This document shows positions 51,432 through 60,966 of a stretch of DNA of 64,000 nucleotides, piece after piece. The stretch spans positions 1-64,000 of the forward strand of contig OMVA01000059.1 of assembly GCA_900314445.1 (NCBI GenBank), read 5' to 3'. The notes beneath the pieces were generated by a model. That model made no database searches, was not told where the DNA came from, and worked only from the letters and a program-made list of their open reading frames with translations. The position numbers and the translations under genes were made by a program. This DNA is from an uncultured Lachnospiraceae bacterium. Lineage in GTDB: Bacteria > Bacillota > Clostridia > Lachnospirales > Lachnospiraceae. How positions within the stretch are numbered: position 1 is the first letter of the stretch; the number at the start of each line of letters is the position of its first letter.

Positions 51432-52733
51432 TTGAAAATCAATGAAAGAGAAATCTGTTACGATATATTAAATCAATGGTCTTTGGATGAGACTTTATTT
51501 AGTGATATTTTAGAGACCAGCCTTCGTAAGGTTCAGTTTGAAGAGAAGAGCGTCCGTGCTTTTGTGACGCGTCTCTCCACTGGCGTGGTGGAACGAAAGA
51601 TTACCCTGGATCGTGCCATTCGCCTTTTTTCCACAACTAAATTTGAAAAGATTAAGCCAGAAGTATTAACCATTCTTCGTATGGGAATCTACCAGATTCT
51701 TTTTATGGACAGCGTGCCAGATCGTGCTGCCATTTTTGAGTCAGTAGAACTTGCAAAAGCCCATCATTTCAATGGACTTGCTGGCTTTATGAATGCGGTT
51801 TTAAGAGCTGTGAGCCGTGACGTTCAGGAAGGACAGCTTGCTAAACTCTGTGAAGAAAATCCATCTGTGAAATATTCTGTACCTAAGTGGCTGGTGGATT
51901 TATTGGTTGAAACCTTTGGAAAGGATTTAGCCTTTACTATTCTGGAAGATCAGTTTGTCAATCATGCAACCTCCATTCGTGTAAACCGGAGCAGAAGCAC
52001 AGTGGAAGAAGTAAAAGAAATCCTGAATGCCCGTGGTGTTAAGGTAGAAGAAGGTTCTTATTCCAAGCAGGCCTTAAAGATTTCACAATATGACTTTATT
52101 CGAAGACTTTCTGGCTTTGCAGAAGGTTTCTTTACCGTTCAGGATGAGTCCTCCATGATGGCTGTGGAAGCTATCGGTATTCAGCCAGGAGACCTGGTGT
52201 TTGATCTTTGTGCGGCACCTGGTGGTAAGACCACCTATGCAGCAGAACTGACGGGACCAGAAGGTAGAGTTATCAGCCGTGATGTGTCAAAGGATAAGAC
52301 AGATCTCATCAGAGAAAATGTGGAAAGACTGATTCTTCCGAATGTTGTAATGGAAGAAAGAAGTGCTCTGGATCCAGACACAGAAAATTATGATAAAGCA
52401 GATGTAGTAATTTGCGATGTGCCTTGTTCTGGCCTTGGTGTTATGAGCCGTAAGACAGATATTAAGTATCATGTAAAGAAGGACTCAGCAAAGGTACTGA
52501 GCCAGCAGGGACTGGAAATCTTAAAGAAGGGCGCGTCTCTCGTAAAGAAGGGCGGAAAGCTTCTTTTCTCAACCTGTACCATTCTTCCTGAAGAGAATCA
52601 GGAAAATAGAGAACGCTTCATGAACTGGGCAAATGAAATCGGCATGCCTTTTGAACTTGTGGATGAGAAACAGTACATTCAGGGAAGAGATAATTGTGAC
52701 GGTTTCTATTATGCAGTGATGAGAAAACTTTAA
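51432..52733 (+). CDS. rsmB: 16S rRNA m5C967 methyltransferase
   Basis: 433 residues. N-terminal NusB-like domain (about 1-130), then an AdoMet methyltransferase with FDLCAAPGGKT, DVPCSGLGV and the catalytic cysteine in FSTCTILPEEN. Starts at TTG 51432 behind AGGAG. Part of the def-fmt-rsmB-rlmN series conserved in Firmicutes. Confidence 0.94.
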   Translation: MKINEREICYDILNQWSLDETLFSDILETSLRKVQFEEKSVRAFVTRLSTGVVERKITLDRAIRLFSTTKFEKIKPEVLTILRMGIYQILFMDSVPDRAAIFESVELAKAHHFNGLAGFMNAVLRAVSRDVQEGQLAKLCEENPSVKYSVPKWLVDLLVETFGKDLAFTILEDQFVNHATSIRVNRSRSTVEEVKEILNARGVKVEEGSYSKQALKISQYDFIRRLSGFAEGFFTVQDESSMMAVEAIGIQPGDLVFDLCAAPGGKTTYAAELTGPEGRVISRDVSKDKTDLIRENVERLILPNVVMEERSALDPDTENYDKADVVICDVPCSGLGVMSRKTDIKYHVKKDSAKVLSQQGLEILKKGASLVKKGGKLLFSTCTILPEENQENRERFMNWANEIGMPFELVDEKQYIQGRDNCDGFYYAVMRKL

Positions 52734-52819
52734 GGCGTGAATTGAAAAAAATCTTGATAATTCTTAATTGAGAAATGATAAATCAGTAAATTTATAAACT
52801 TGAGAAGTAAACAAAATAT

Positions 52820-53956
52820 ATGAATACACAAAACGAAAATAATACGGATGCATTAAATCCATATAATACGATTTCCAAAGCCGAGTTTGAGTCTCGAATG
52901 GCTACTCAGGAAATGGATAAGGAACTGGTAACATCAAAAGCGGATATTGGCTCTATGGATATGGAAGAGCTTACAGCCTACGTACTGGAAAAGGGCTGGC
53001 CTAAGTTCCGTGCCAAGCAGATTTATGACTGGTTGCATAAGAAATTTGTGGCCAATGCTGAGGAAATGAAGAATCTGCCTAAGGATATGAGGGAAACTCT
53101 GGATGGGGATATATTACGTGTCAGAATGGAAACCAAGCAGGAATCCAAGTCTGATGGTACGATTAAGTTCCTCTTTGCCATGGAAGATGGACAGATGATT
53201 GAAACTGTTTTTATGCGTTATAAGTATGGCAATTCCATTTGCATTTCTTCCCAGGCAGGATGCCCCATGGGATGTGCTTTCTGTGCTTCCACCATCGGTG
53301 GATGGAAGAGAAATCTGAGACCGTCGGAAATGCTGGGGCAGATTTATGAAGCCATGAGACTGACAGGAGAACGTATTTCCAATGTGGTTGTCATGGGGAC
53401 AGGAGAGCCTTTCCGAAATTTTGATCATTTGATTCAGGCAATTAGACTACTTACTTCCCAGCAGGGTTATAACTTAAGCGGAAGAAATATCACAGTATCT
53501 ACCTGTGGTGTAGTGCCTCGCATTTATGAGCTGGCAGAAACGGGAATTCCAATTACTCTGGCTTTATCTCTGCATGCACCAACGGATGAGAAGAGAAAGA
53601 CTTTGATGCCGGTTGCACATCTCTATACCATTCAGGAAACTCTGGATGCCTGCTCTCAATATTTTGAGAAGACAGGACGTCGTGTGTCCTGTGAGTACAG
53701 CCTTATGTCTGGCATTAATGATGGACCAGAAGATGCCAAACTTTTGGGTCAGTTACTGGCCAAGAGAAACTTCCATGTTAACCTGATTCCCATCAATCCG
53801 GTTAGTGAAAGAGACTTCAAAGCAACCAGTAATGACGCGGTTTTAGGCTTCAAAAATACTCTTGAAAAATATCATATAAATGTTACTATTAGAAGAAGTT
53901 TGGGCGGAGATATTGACGCCGCCTGTGGTCAGTTAAGGAGAAAGTACGAGGGTTAG
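52820..53956 (+). CDS. rlmN: dual-specificity rRNA/tRNA m2A methyltransferase
   Basis: 378-residue radical-SAM enzyme methylating A2503 of 23S rRNA. The Cys148, Cys152, Cys155 cluster ligands are in CPMGCAFCAS, and the C-terminal cysteine is in AACGQLR. The N-terminus carries about 45 residues of Asn/Glu-rich extension before the conserved DMEELTAYVLEKGWPKFRA; a later start is possible but no better ribosome site is evident. prpC starts two bases after its stop. Confidence 0.94.
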   Translation: MNTQNENNTDALNPYNTISKAEFESRMATQEMDKELVTSKADIGSMDMEELTAYVLEKGWPKFRAKQIYDWLHKKFVANAEEMKNLPKDMRETLDGDILRVRMETKQESKSDGTIKFLFAMEDGQMIETVFMRYKYGNSICISSQAGCPMGCAFCASTIGGWKRNLRPSEMLGQIYEAMRLTGERISNVVVMGTGEPFRNFDHLIQAIRLLTSQQGYNLSGRNITVSTCGVVPRIYELAETGIPITLALSLHAPTDEKRKTLMPVAHLYTIQETLDACSQYFEKTGRRVSCEYSLMSGINDGPEDAKLLGQLLAKRNFHVNLIPINPVSERDFKATSNDAVLGFKNTLEKYHINVTIRRSLGGDIDAACGQLRRKYEG

Positions 53957-53958
53957 AT

Positions 53959-54678
53959 TTGGAAGCGTACGGTAAGACGGATACGGGAAAACAGAGGAGT
54001 ACGAATCAGGACTCTATCTTCATTTCCACAAAACCGATTGGACCTCTGCCAAATCTTTTCATTGTTGCCGATGGAATGGGTGGTCATGCCGCTGGTGATT
54101 TTGCATCACGGTATGCGATTAATGTTGTCACAAAGTTTGTGAGGGGCTCTACAATTAAGAGCCCAATTTCTCTGTTAAAGAGAGCCTTCATTCTGGCGAG
54201 CCACAAGTTATTTGAAGAGGCGGAGAAAGATAAAGATAAATATGGTATGGGCACAACCATGGTGGCAGCTGTTATCGTGGATGGCGAGCTCTTTGTCGCC
54301 AATATCGGGGACAGCAGACTCTATGTGCTGAAAGATGATATCCAGCAGGTTACGATGGATCATTCTCTTGTGGAAGAAATGATTCGAAATGGACAGCTGG
54401 ACCGTAAGAATGGACGAAATCATCCAGAGAAGAATATTATCACAAAGGCCATGGGGTCTCGTGACGAGGCCATGCCTGATTTCTTTGAGCTGACACTTGA
54501 TCAGGGTGACAAAATTCTGATGTGTTCAGACGGATTGTCAAATATGGTTGAAGATGACGAAATTTGTGATATTTTGTTAGATAGTGAGAACGACGAGAAG
54601 GCGGTATCCTCATTAATTGATAAAGCCAATTACTATGGTGGTAACGATAACATTTCCACGATTGTAATAACCGTGTAG
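53959..54678 (+). CDS. prpC: PP2C-type Ser/Thr protein phosphatase
   Basis: 239-residue phosphatase reversing PrkC phosphorylation. Metal-binding aspartates in RSTNQDS, VADGMGGHAAGD, CSDGLSN and GGNDNIST. Start TTG 53959, with GAGGG overlapping the rlmN end, implying coupling. prkC follows 14 bases downstream, the conserved pair. Confidence 0.95.
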   Translation: MEAYGKTDTGKQRSTNQDSIFISTKPIGPLPNLFIVADGMGGHAAGDFASRYAINVVTKFVRGSTIKSPISLLKRAFILASHKLFEEAEKDKDKYGMGTTMVAAVIVDGELFVANIGDSRLYVLKDDIQQVTMDHSLVEEMIRNGQLDRKNGRNHPEKNIITKAMGSRDEAMPDFFELTLDQGDKILMCSDGLSNMVEDDEICDILLDSENDEKAVSSLIDKANYYGGNDNISTIVITV

Positions 54679-54692
54679 AGAGGTGTAAATAA

Positions 54693-56966
54693 ATGTTAAA
54701 TCCGGGAACGATTTTAGATGATCGGTACGAAATTGTAGACGTAGTCGGCGCCGGCGGCATGTCTACTGTATATAGAGCAAAGGATGAAAGACTTAAGAGA
54801 TACGTTGCAGTAAAGGTACTCAAGTCTGATTATGCACAGGATGCTACCTTTGTATCAAAATTCAGAGTAGAAGCTCAGTCCTCAGCTGGACTGACTCATC
54901 CTAATATTGTAAGTGTTTATGATGTATGCGAAGACCAGGGGCTCTATTTTATTGTTATGGAGCTGGTGGAAGGTATTACATTAAAACAATACATCAATCT
55001 CAATGGCCGCTTAAGAATGGATCAGGCTATTACATTCTCAATACAGATTGCATCAGCCTTAGAAGCAGCCCATGAACATCATGTAATTCACCGTGATATC
55101 AAACCTCAGAATATTATTGTATCTAAATCAGGAAATATTAAGGTGACTGACTTTGGTATTGCAAAGGCTGCTACCTCTACAACTATGTCTACAACAGGTA
55201 TTGGCTCTGTACATTACATTTCCCCAGAGCAGGCTCGTGGTGGCTATAGTGATGAGAGATCAGATATTTATTCCCTTGGTATTACTATGTATGAGATGGT
55301 TACAGGCCGTGTTCCTTTTGAGGGTGACACCAATGTAGCAATAGCTCTTATGCATATTCAGAATGAAATTACTCCACCAAGAGAATTATATCCTGATATC
55401 TATCCATCTTTTGAAAAGATTATTATGAAGTGTACCCAGAAGAAGCCTGAAAGAAGATACCTTACTTCTGCTGCACTGATTGCGGATTTAAACCGTGTTA
55501 AGGAAAATCCGAATATCGATATCGTGGTTGCACCTACTGGTGTTTCCAACGCACCTACTCAGATGTTCTCTGCAGATGATATGCAGAAGATTAAGGAGCA
55601 GAGTGCCCAGAAGCCTGTTGCAGACGACACAATCGTGGCAGGTGTAAAAGCAAATCCTGTAAGTGATGCACAGCCTTCTTTGGAACCAGATCGTTCCAGA
55701 CTGGATCAGTTGATTCAGGATTCTGATGAAGATGATTTCTTCGATGATGACGATGATGCCTACCAGCGTGATGAAGAACCTGTAGTAAGTCAGCCAAAGG
55801 GCGGTGGACTGAAGAAGGTTGATGATTATGATTCCTATTCAGATTACGAAGATGAAGAGGATATTGATTATGCAAAGCATGATGAGGAAGATGTAGATCC
55901 AAAGCTTGCAAAGGCTGTTACAATCGGCGGTATTGCAGCTGCTCTCATCATTGTGGTAATTATCTTTGTGGTAATCGGTAATATCGCTGGTTGGTTCCAT
56001 TTCGGAAAGAAAACAACAGAAGATACGACAGCTGAAGTTGTTTCTGAAGAATTGAAGCTTCCAAATATTGTGGGGTTATCTGAAGATGCTGCCGTCAAGA
56101 CATTAACAAATTCTGGATTCACAGAGGCAATGTACTCTATTGAGAAGGTTGCTTCCACGGATGTAAAGGAAGGTTATGTCATTTCAACTAGCCCAGAGGC
56201 TGGCACAATGGTAGCAACAAATTCTACACCTGTTATTGTTACAGTTTCAGCAGGACCAGAAGATAAAGAAGTTCCAGATGTTACAAACAGGACAGAAGAT
56301 GAAGCTAAGGCCCTTCTTGAAGAAGCAGGCTTTAAGGCTACAAGTAAGTTTGACTTCAGTGATGATGTTGATGAAAAACTTGTAATGACACAGTCACCAG
56401 CTGCTTATGAAAAGGCTGCAGAGGGAACAACTGTTGTACTTACCATTAGTAATGGTCCTAAGGTAAAGGAAACAACAGTTCCTGATGTTAGAAATCAGGA
56501 TGTAGCTACTGCCAAGAAAGCAATCGAAGATGCTAACCTTGTAGTTGGCGACGTAAATGAAGTATACAACTCAGATGTAGCGCAGGGTCAGGTTATCGAC
56601 CAGACAATCGCTGGTGGTACTGAGACGAAGGAAGGCACAAAGGTTGGTCTTACTGTTAGTAAGGGACCTGAAACAAAGACATATAATGGTTCTGTAACTG
56701 GTACAATCACAGTAAATGATGGTGCCAATCTTGTGGGACCTACTTATACAGTAACTGCATATATTAGTGATGAAAGTGGCCTTCACAAGGCGACAACAGT
56801 ACAGGTCGATGCAGCGTCTGCTACATCTATTACACTGGCTGGTTCTGTTGGTGGACTTGCTTCTGATACAGGTACTGTATATTTCTCTGTAATTAACGAT
56901 GCTACACAGGAAGATATTTCTCAGTATTATTCTTCAAACTTAACAGTTAACTATCGTCAGGAGTAA
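54693..56966 (+). CDS. prkC: PASTA-domain Ser/Thr protein kinase
   Basis: 757-residue transmembrane kinase sensing wall fragments. Kinase domain 1-about 275 with Lys41, HRD Asp135 and DFGIAKAA; an acidic juxtamembrane stretch about 340-400; one helix about 407-432; and three PASTA repeats (about 450-655). About 100 further residues form a Thr/Ser-rich beta domain of unknown role after the last PASTA. Partner of prpC. The end of the gene carries the ribosome site used by rsgA. Confidence 0.95.
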   Translation: MLNPGTILDDRYEIVDVVGAGGMSTVYRAKDERLKRYVAVKVLKSDYAQDATFVSKFRVEAQSSAGLTHPNIVSVYDVCEDQGLYFIVMELVEGITLKQYINLNGRLRMDQAITFSIQIASALEAAHEHHVIHRDIKPQNIIVSKSGNIKVTDFGIAKAATSTTMSTTGIGSVHYISPEQARGGYSDERSDIYSLGITMYEMVTGRVPFEGDTNVAIALMHIQNEITPPRELYPDIYPSFEKIIMKCTQKKPERRYLTSAALIADLNRVKENPNIDIVVAPTGVSNAPTQMFSADDMQKIKEQSAQKPVADDTIVAGVKANPVSDAQPSLEPDRSRLDQLIQDSDEDDFFDDDDDAYQRDEEPVVSQPKGGGLKKVDDYDSYSDYEDEEDIDYAKHDEEDVDPKLAKAVTIGGIAAALIIVVIIFVVIGNIAGWFHFGKKTTEDTTAEVVSEELKLPNIVGLSEDAAVKTLTNSGFTEAMYSIEKVASTDVKEGYVISTSPEAGTMVATNSTPVIVTVSAGPEDKEVPDVTNRTEDEAKALLEEAGFKATSKFDFSDDVDEKLVMTQSPAAYEKAAEGTTVVLTISNGPKVKETTVPDVRNQDVATAKKAIEDANLVVGDVNEVYNSDVAQGQVIDQTIAGGTETKEGTKVGLTVSKGPETKTYNGSVTGTITVNDGANLVGPTYTVTAYISDESGLHKATTVQVDAASATSITLAGSVGGLASDTGTVYFSVINDATQEDISQYYSSNLTVNYRQE

Positions 56967-56971
56967 TTACA

Positions 56972-57877
56972 ATTAAAACAGGACTTATAAGAAAAGGTGT
57001 CGGCGGCTTCTACTATGTGGATGCCGCAGATGCCTTTTTTACGCAGACACAAAATCAAATATATGAATGCAAGGCCAGAGGCGTTTTTCGTAATAAGAAA
57101 ATCAAGCCTCTTGTTGGTGACTTTGTAGAAATCGAAGTATTGGATGAAGAAAAGAAACTGGCTAATATTGAAAAAATTCTGGAGAGAAAGAATGCCTTAA
57201 TCAGACCGGCTGCTGCCAACGTGGATCAGGTTGTGATGATTTTTGCTGTAAAGAATCCAGAACCAAATCTGGGTCTGGTGGATCGTTTCCTTCTCAATAT
57301 GGAAGCCCAGGAAACCAAGGTTATTTTGGTGCTTTCAAAAATTGATTTGGATGAGGATGGTTCAATCCGTAAAAAGATTTCTGAAATCTATCAGAAGGCA
57401 GGCTATGAATCTTATCCAATTTCAACCAAGACCGGAGAGGGGATGGATGAACTTCGCTCTGTACTGGAGGGAAAGACCAGTGTCTTATCTGGACCAAGTG
57501 GAGTTGGAAAGTCATCCCTTATTAATGTTTTGAAGCCGGGCTTTGAGGCAGAAGTAGGATCCCTCAGTGAAAAAATCAGTAGAGGAAAGAATACGACTCG
57601 CCATACGGAGCTCTTAGATCTTTCAGAGGGAACTCGTATTATGGATACACCGGGCTATTCATCCATTGAACTCATCACCCAGGAAGAAAAGGATTTGCAA
57701 TATGACTTTAGGGAATTCCTGCCTCATGTTGGAAATTGTAAATTTACTGGATGTATGCATATGGCGGAGCCAGGTTGTGCGGTAAAGGCGGCAGTGGAAG
57801 ATGGCCTGATCGCAAAGGAAAGATATGAAAATTACAAGAAATTATATGAAGCCTTAAAGGACAGGAGGAAATGGTAA
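56972..57877 (+). CDS. rsgA: ribosome small subunit-dependent GTPase RsgA, non-canonical ATT start
   Basis: About 301 residues. Circularly permuted GTPase of 30S maturation: OB-fold N-terminus, NxxD-type motif SKID, then GPSGVGKSS and DTPGYSS, and a zinc site (CKFTGCMHMAEPGC). The conserved N-terminal GLIRKGVGGFYYV is encoded from about 56981 on, yet no ATG, GTG or TTG exists in frame between the TAA at 56948-56950 and GTG 57017, which lies beyond that block. ATT 56972, seven bases after CAGGAG, is the best start; ATT 56966 is an alternative. Overlaps rpe by one base. Confidence 0.9.
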   Translation: MKTGLIRKGVGGFYYVDAADAFFTQTQNQIYECKARGVFRNKKIKPLVGDFVEIEVLDEEKKLANIEKILERKNALIRPAAANVDQVVMIFAVKNPEPNLGLVDRFLLNMEAQETKVILVLSKIDLDEDGSIRKKISEIYQKAGYESYPISTKTGEGMDELRSVLEGKTSVLSGPSGVGKSSLINVLKPGFEAEVGSLSEKISRGKNTTRHTELLDLSEGTRIMDTPGYSSIELITQEEKDLQYDFREFLPHVGNCKFTGCMHMAEPGCAVKAAVEDGLIAKERYENYKKLYEALKDRRKW

Positions 57878-58545
57878 TGCGTGATAGAATTTTATCTCCA
57901 TCAATGCTTAGCGTTGATTTTTGTAATATGGAAAGAGAACTAAAAAATGTAGTGAATGCTGGTGCACAGTGGATGCATGTGGATGTAATGGATGGTACTT
58001 TTGTTCCAAACATCTCATTTGGCGCACCTGTTATGAAGTATGTCCGTAAGGCTCTGCCTGATACTTTCCTGGATGTTCATTTGATGGTGGAAGAACCAAT
58101 CCGTTACCTGAACGACTGGAAGGCAAATGGGGCTGATATTCTTTGCATTCATGCAGAAGCAGTAAAGCATTTACATAGCGCTGTCATGGAGATTAGGAAA
58201 GCTGGTCTTAAGGTGGGAGTTGCCCTGAATCCAGCAACTCCTGTTTCCGTTTTGGAATATGTCATGAATGATATTGATATGGTACTTGTTATGAGTGTGA
58301 ATCCTGGATTTGGTGGACAGAAGTTCATTCCTTCTGCTCTTCGTAAAATCAAGGAAGTTCGCCAGATGGAAGAGCGCCTTGGCGCCAGTGTCGACGTAGA
58401 AGTTGATGGTGGTGTAAATCTGGATAATGTGGATGATGTACTGGCAGCTGGTGCAAATGTAATTGTTGCAGGTTCTGCTGTATTTGGTGGAGATTCCGAA
58501 GAGAATGTGAAGAAGTTCCTGGAACACTTTGCAAGTGCGAATTAG
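57877..58545 (+). CDS. rpe: ribulose-phosphate 3-epimerase
   Basis: 222 residues; interconverts ribulose- and xylulose-5-phosphate. TIM barrel with SPSMLSVDF, HVDVMDGTFVPN, DVHLMV and DGGVN, the metal and catalytic landmarks. ATG 57877 is eight bases after AGGAGG; an ATG six bases upstream is too close. Position after rsgA is conserved in Firmicutes. Confidence 0.96.
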   Translation: MRDRILSPSMLSVDFCNMERELKNVVNAGAQWMHVDVMDGTFVPNISFGAPVMKYVRKALPDTFLDVHLMVEEPIRYLNDWKANGADILCIHAEAVKHLHSAVMEIRKAGLKVGVALNPATPVSVLEYVMNDIDMVLVMSVNPGFGGQKFIPSALRKIKEVRQMEERLGASVDVEVDGGVNLDNVDDVLAAGANVIVAGSAVFGGDSEENVKKFLEHFASAN

Positions 58546-58579
58546 ATTTTAGATAATATTCGAAAGAAAGAGTAAATTT

Positions 58580-59233
58580 ATGCAGGCTGAAGGAAAGTCA
58601 ATTATCATTGTTGCCGGTGGCAGTCTTGATATGAGTCAGGTGAAAGAAAAGATTGAAGAGACCAAAAATCCCTTCGTCATAGGTGCGGACAGAGGTGCTA
58701 TTTTTCTACTGGACGCAGGCATCATACCTTCTCTTGCTGTGGGGGATTTTGACTCCATCACAGTGGATGAAAAGGAAAGACTTTCTGATGTAAAGAGTGT
58801 GGAAACTTTGAATCCTATTAAGGATGACACGGACTTTGAGCATGCATTAAGAAGGGCTATAGATATGAAGCCTGAGAGGATTACCATATTTGGTGTAACA
58901 GGCAGCAGACTGGATCAGACTATGGCCTCTATCAATCTTTTGGCTTTATGCCTGGAGGCAAATATTCCGGCATTAATTCAGGATAGAACCAATCGTATTC
59001 GTATGATTAATGGCGATTTTTCTATTCAGAAGAAGGATGCTTTTGGAAAGTATTTTTCTATACTCCCATTTGATTCCCTGGTTGAGGATATTTCTTTAAA
59101 GGGATTTGCTTACGAAGTGGATCATCTGACCCTGAAAAAAGAAATTAGTCGCGGTGTCAGTAATGAGATTAAAGACGATTTAGCTTTTGTTTCCTGCAAG
59201 GGGCGTCTATTAATCATGGAAACAATGGATTAA
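58580..59233 (+). CDS. thiN: thiamine pyrophosphokinase
   Basis: 217 residues making thiamine diphosphate from thiamine and ATP. GADRGAIFLLDAGIIPSLAV, GDFDSI and KDDTDFEHAL in the N-terminal catalytic domain, and the C-terminal thiamine-binding domain with SRGVSNE. Ends the conserved rsgA-rpe-thiN series. A weak ribosome site (AAGAAAGAG) precedes ATG 58580. Confidence 0.93.
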   Translation: MQAEGKSIIIVAGGSLDMSQVKEKIEETKNPFVIGADRGAIFLLDAGIIPSLAVGDFDSITVDEKERLSDVKSVETLNPIKDDTDFEHALRRAIDMKPERITIFGVTGSRLDQTMASINLLALCLEANIPALIQDRTNRIRMINGDFSIQKKDAFGKYFSILPFDSLVEDISLKGFAYEVDHLTLKKEISRGVSNEIKDDLAFVSCKGRLLIMETMD

Positions 59234-59262
59234 ATTTTGAGGAATTTAGGTAAGGGTTAGAC

Positions 59263-60738
59263 ATGAAAAAACATGAAACACAGGAACTGAATATTCTTAC
59301 CTTCTGTAGCGGAAAGAATGCTCTTAATGTGGGGCTGGCTCTTTCCTCTACAATTTTTATGTGTGGCTTCCCAGCTCTTATTATCCTGCCATTTTACATC
59401 TATCTATTTGGTGCAGGAATGATTTGGCTTGTTCTGGGGGCCTTTCTTTCTATGCTTTTAATTTGGTATTACGCATCCTACAGACTGATGCGCTATTCCC
59501 GTAAGGCAGAGGGGCTATATACCATTCCGGGTTATCTTAGATTCCGCTTTTCTGGTGGTAAGGGATATCCGGGACTTGTGGCAGCTCTGGAAATTACCAT
59601 GCTGACACTGATTTGTCTGTCTCTGATTCTCAATGAAGCAGGACTGATTGTGGAGAGAATTTTCCGTATTCCAACCGCTTTGTCCAATGCACTGATTTTG
59701 GTAATCATACTGATTCCTCTTGCAAAGAGAGGCTTTGCTTATATTACAAACTCTGCCATTGTCAAAGCATTCATTCTTTTACTCTGTCTTCTTATTTGCA
59801 CACTGCATATCTATACATCCATGAATATTAAAGAAATTGTGGAAAATACAATGCGCAGTGGTATTAAGGGCAGTGTTAGTGTTTATATCAATATTCTTTT
59901 CCTGGATAATAAGGTGATGGGACCTACAGATTATTTATCCAACATTTCTTTGGGATTTTTGATTATTGGATGTCCAAGTGTACTTATGGGCTTTCTCTTT
60001 GGAAAAGATGGTCAGAAGTTAAATGCGGGAAAGAGATTATCTTTACTCTTTTTTGTCATCTTTACAGGGGTTGCTGCCTTCTTTGGCGGTTCTCTTCGCG
60101 GGTATATGTATCCAATTGGGGTAACAAAATCTTTATCTGAATTTATAATGAATCTTTTCCAGGCTTTTATTAAAAATGGTAGCTGGGGAATTGTTGCGGG
60201 CATCTCATTTGCCATTGCGGTGGTGGTGGCTTGTATGATTCTTGTGGAGACTTGCATTTATCTACTTATTGCCACGGTGGCAAAGGATATTTTGCAGGAT
60301 GGAAGATTGGTGAGACTGCCTAAGGAACATGATGCCAAGGCTCTTTATATTACTGAGGTGTGTGTGGCAATCCTGGCATTCTTTTTGACCTTTATGGTGA
60401 GAGAACTTCGCATGGAGGGAGTGCTTATTATCCTGGCGATTCTTTCTTGTTCCATGGGTCCGGTGGTTATGATTTCGCTTCTGTGGAAGAGAATGAATTC
60501 TGTTGGTTGTCTGGTGGGACTTATGAGTGGATTCTTCTCTGTTCCTTTTTACAAGTTTGTACCACTGATTGAAGTGGCAGGAGAGAAGGTCAGCATTTGT
60601 ACTGCCATGGACGTAAATGCTATTCTTTTATCCATGGCTACAGGAAGTGTGTTGATTTTGTTGACTTCACTAATTAGCCCGAAGCCAAATGAGAAACAGA
60701 TTCAGGACTTCATGGATGTTAAAAATCGACTGGTTTAA
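59263..60738 (+). CDS. SSS-family sodium/solute symporter
   Basis: 491 residues with about 12-13 membrane helices and the general pattern of sodium:solute symporters. The segment GFLIIGCPSVLMGFLFGKDG sits where PutP-like proteins have their GYPGQPH signature, which here is modified. The substrate cannot be named. It is followed by two hairpins and then the ATP-grasp/phosphohistidine protein. ATG behind TTTAGGTAAGGGTTAGAC. Confidence 0.8.
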   Translation: MKKHETQELNILTFCSGKNALNVGLALSSTIFMCGFPALIILPFYIYLFGAGMIWLVLGAFLSMLLIWYYASYRLMRYSRKAEGLYTIPGYLRFRFSGGKGYPGLVAALEITMLTLICLSLILNEAGLIVERIFRIPTALSNALILVIILIPLAKRGFAYITNSAIVKAFILLLCLLICTLHIYTSMNIKEIVENTMRSGIKGSVSVYINILFLDNKVMGPTDYLSNISLGFLIIGCPSVLMGFLFGKDGQKLNAGKRLSLLFFVIFTGVAAFFGGSLRGYMYPIGVTKSLSEFIMNLFQAFIKNGSWGIVAGISFAIAVVVACMILVETCIYLLIATVAKDILQDGRLVRLPKEHDAKALYITEVCVAILAFFLTFMVRELRMEGVLIILAILSCSMGPVVMISLLWKRMNSVGCLVGLMSGFFSVPFYKFVPLIEVAGEKVSICTAMDVNAILLSMATGSVLILLTSLISPKPNEKQIQDFMDVKNRLV

Positions 60739-60771
60739 GCTCATCACATGAAAGGTAATGAGCTAGAAGTA

Positions 60772-60810
60772 TAAAAAATACAGGCCTTCAGTTCCGAACC
60801 TGAAGGCCTG
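60772..60810 (-). terminator. intrinsic terminator in minus-strand orientation
   Basis: CAGGCCTTCAG (60781-60791) pairs with CTGAAGGCCTG (60800-60810). The T tract lies only on the minus-strand side (A run at 60773-60778); the plus-strand side has none. No minus-strand gene is known here. A smaller hairpin, AGCTCAT (60738-60744) with ATGAGCT (60758-60764), overlaps the symporter stop. Confidence 0.7.
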
Positions 60811-60966
60811 CTAGACGATACACTATTCATAAGGTGAGAGAGTTATGAAATATTGCGTGCTATTTATGTAACTAACTATACCCTATAAATATGAACAAAG
60901 TATTAACAAATACAAAAGTTACTGTAAAAAATCGATACTTATATCAAAAATATGGTGAAAATTTAG

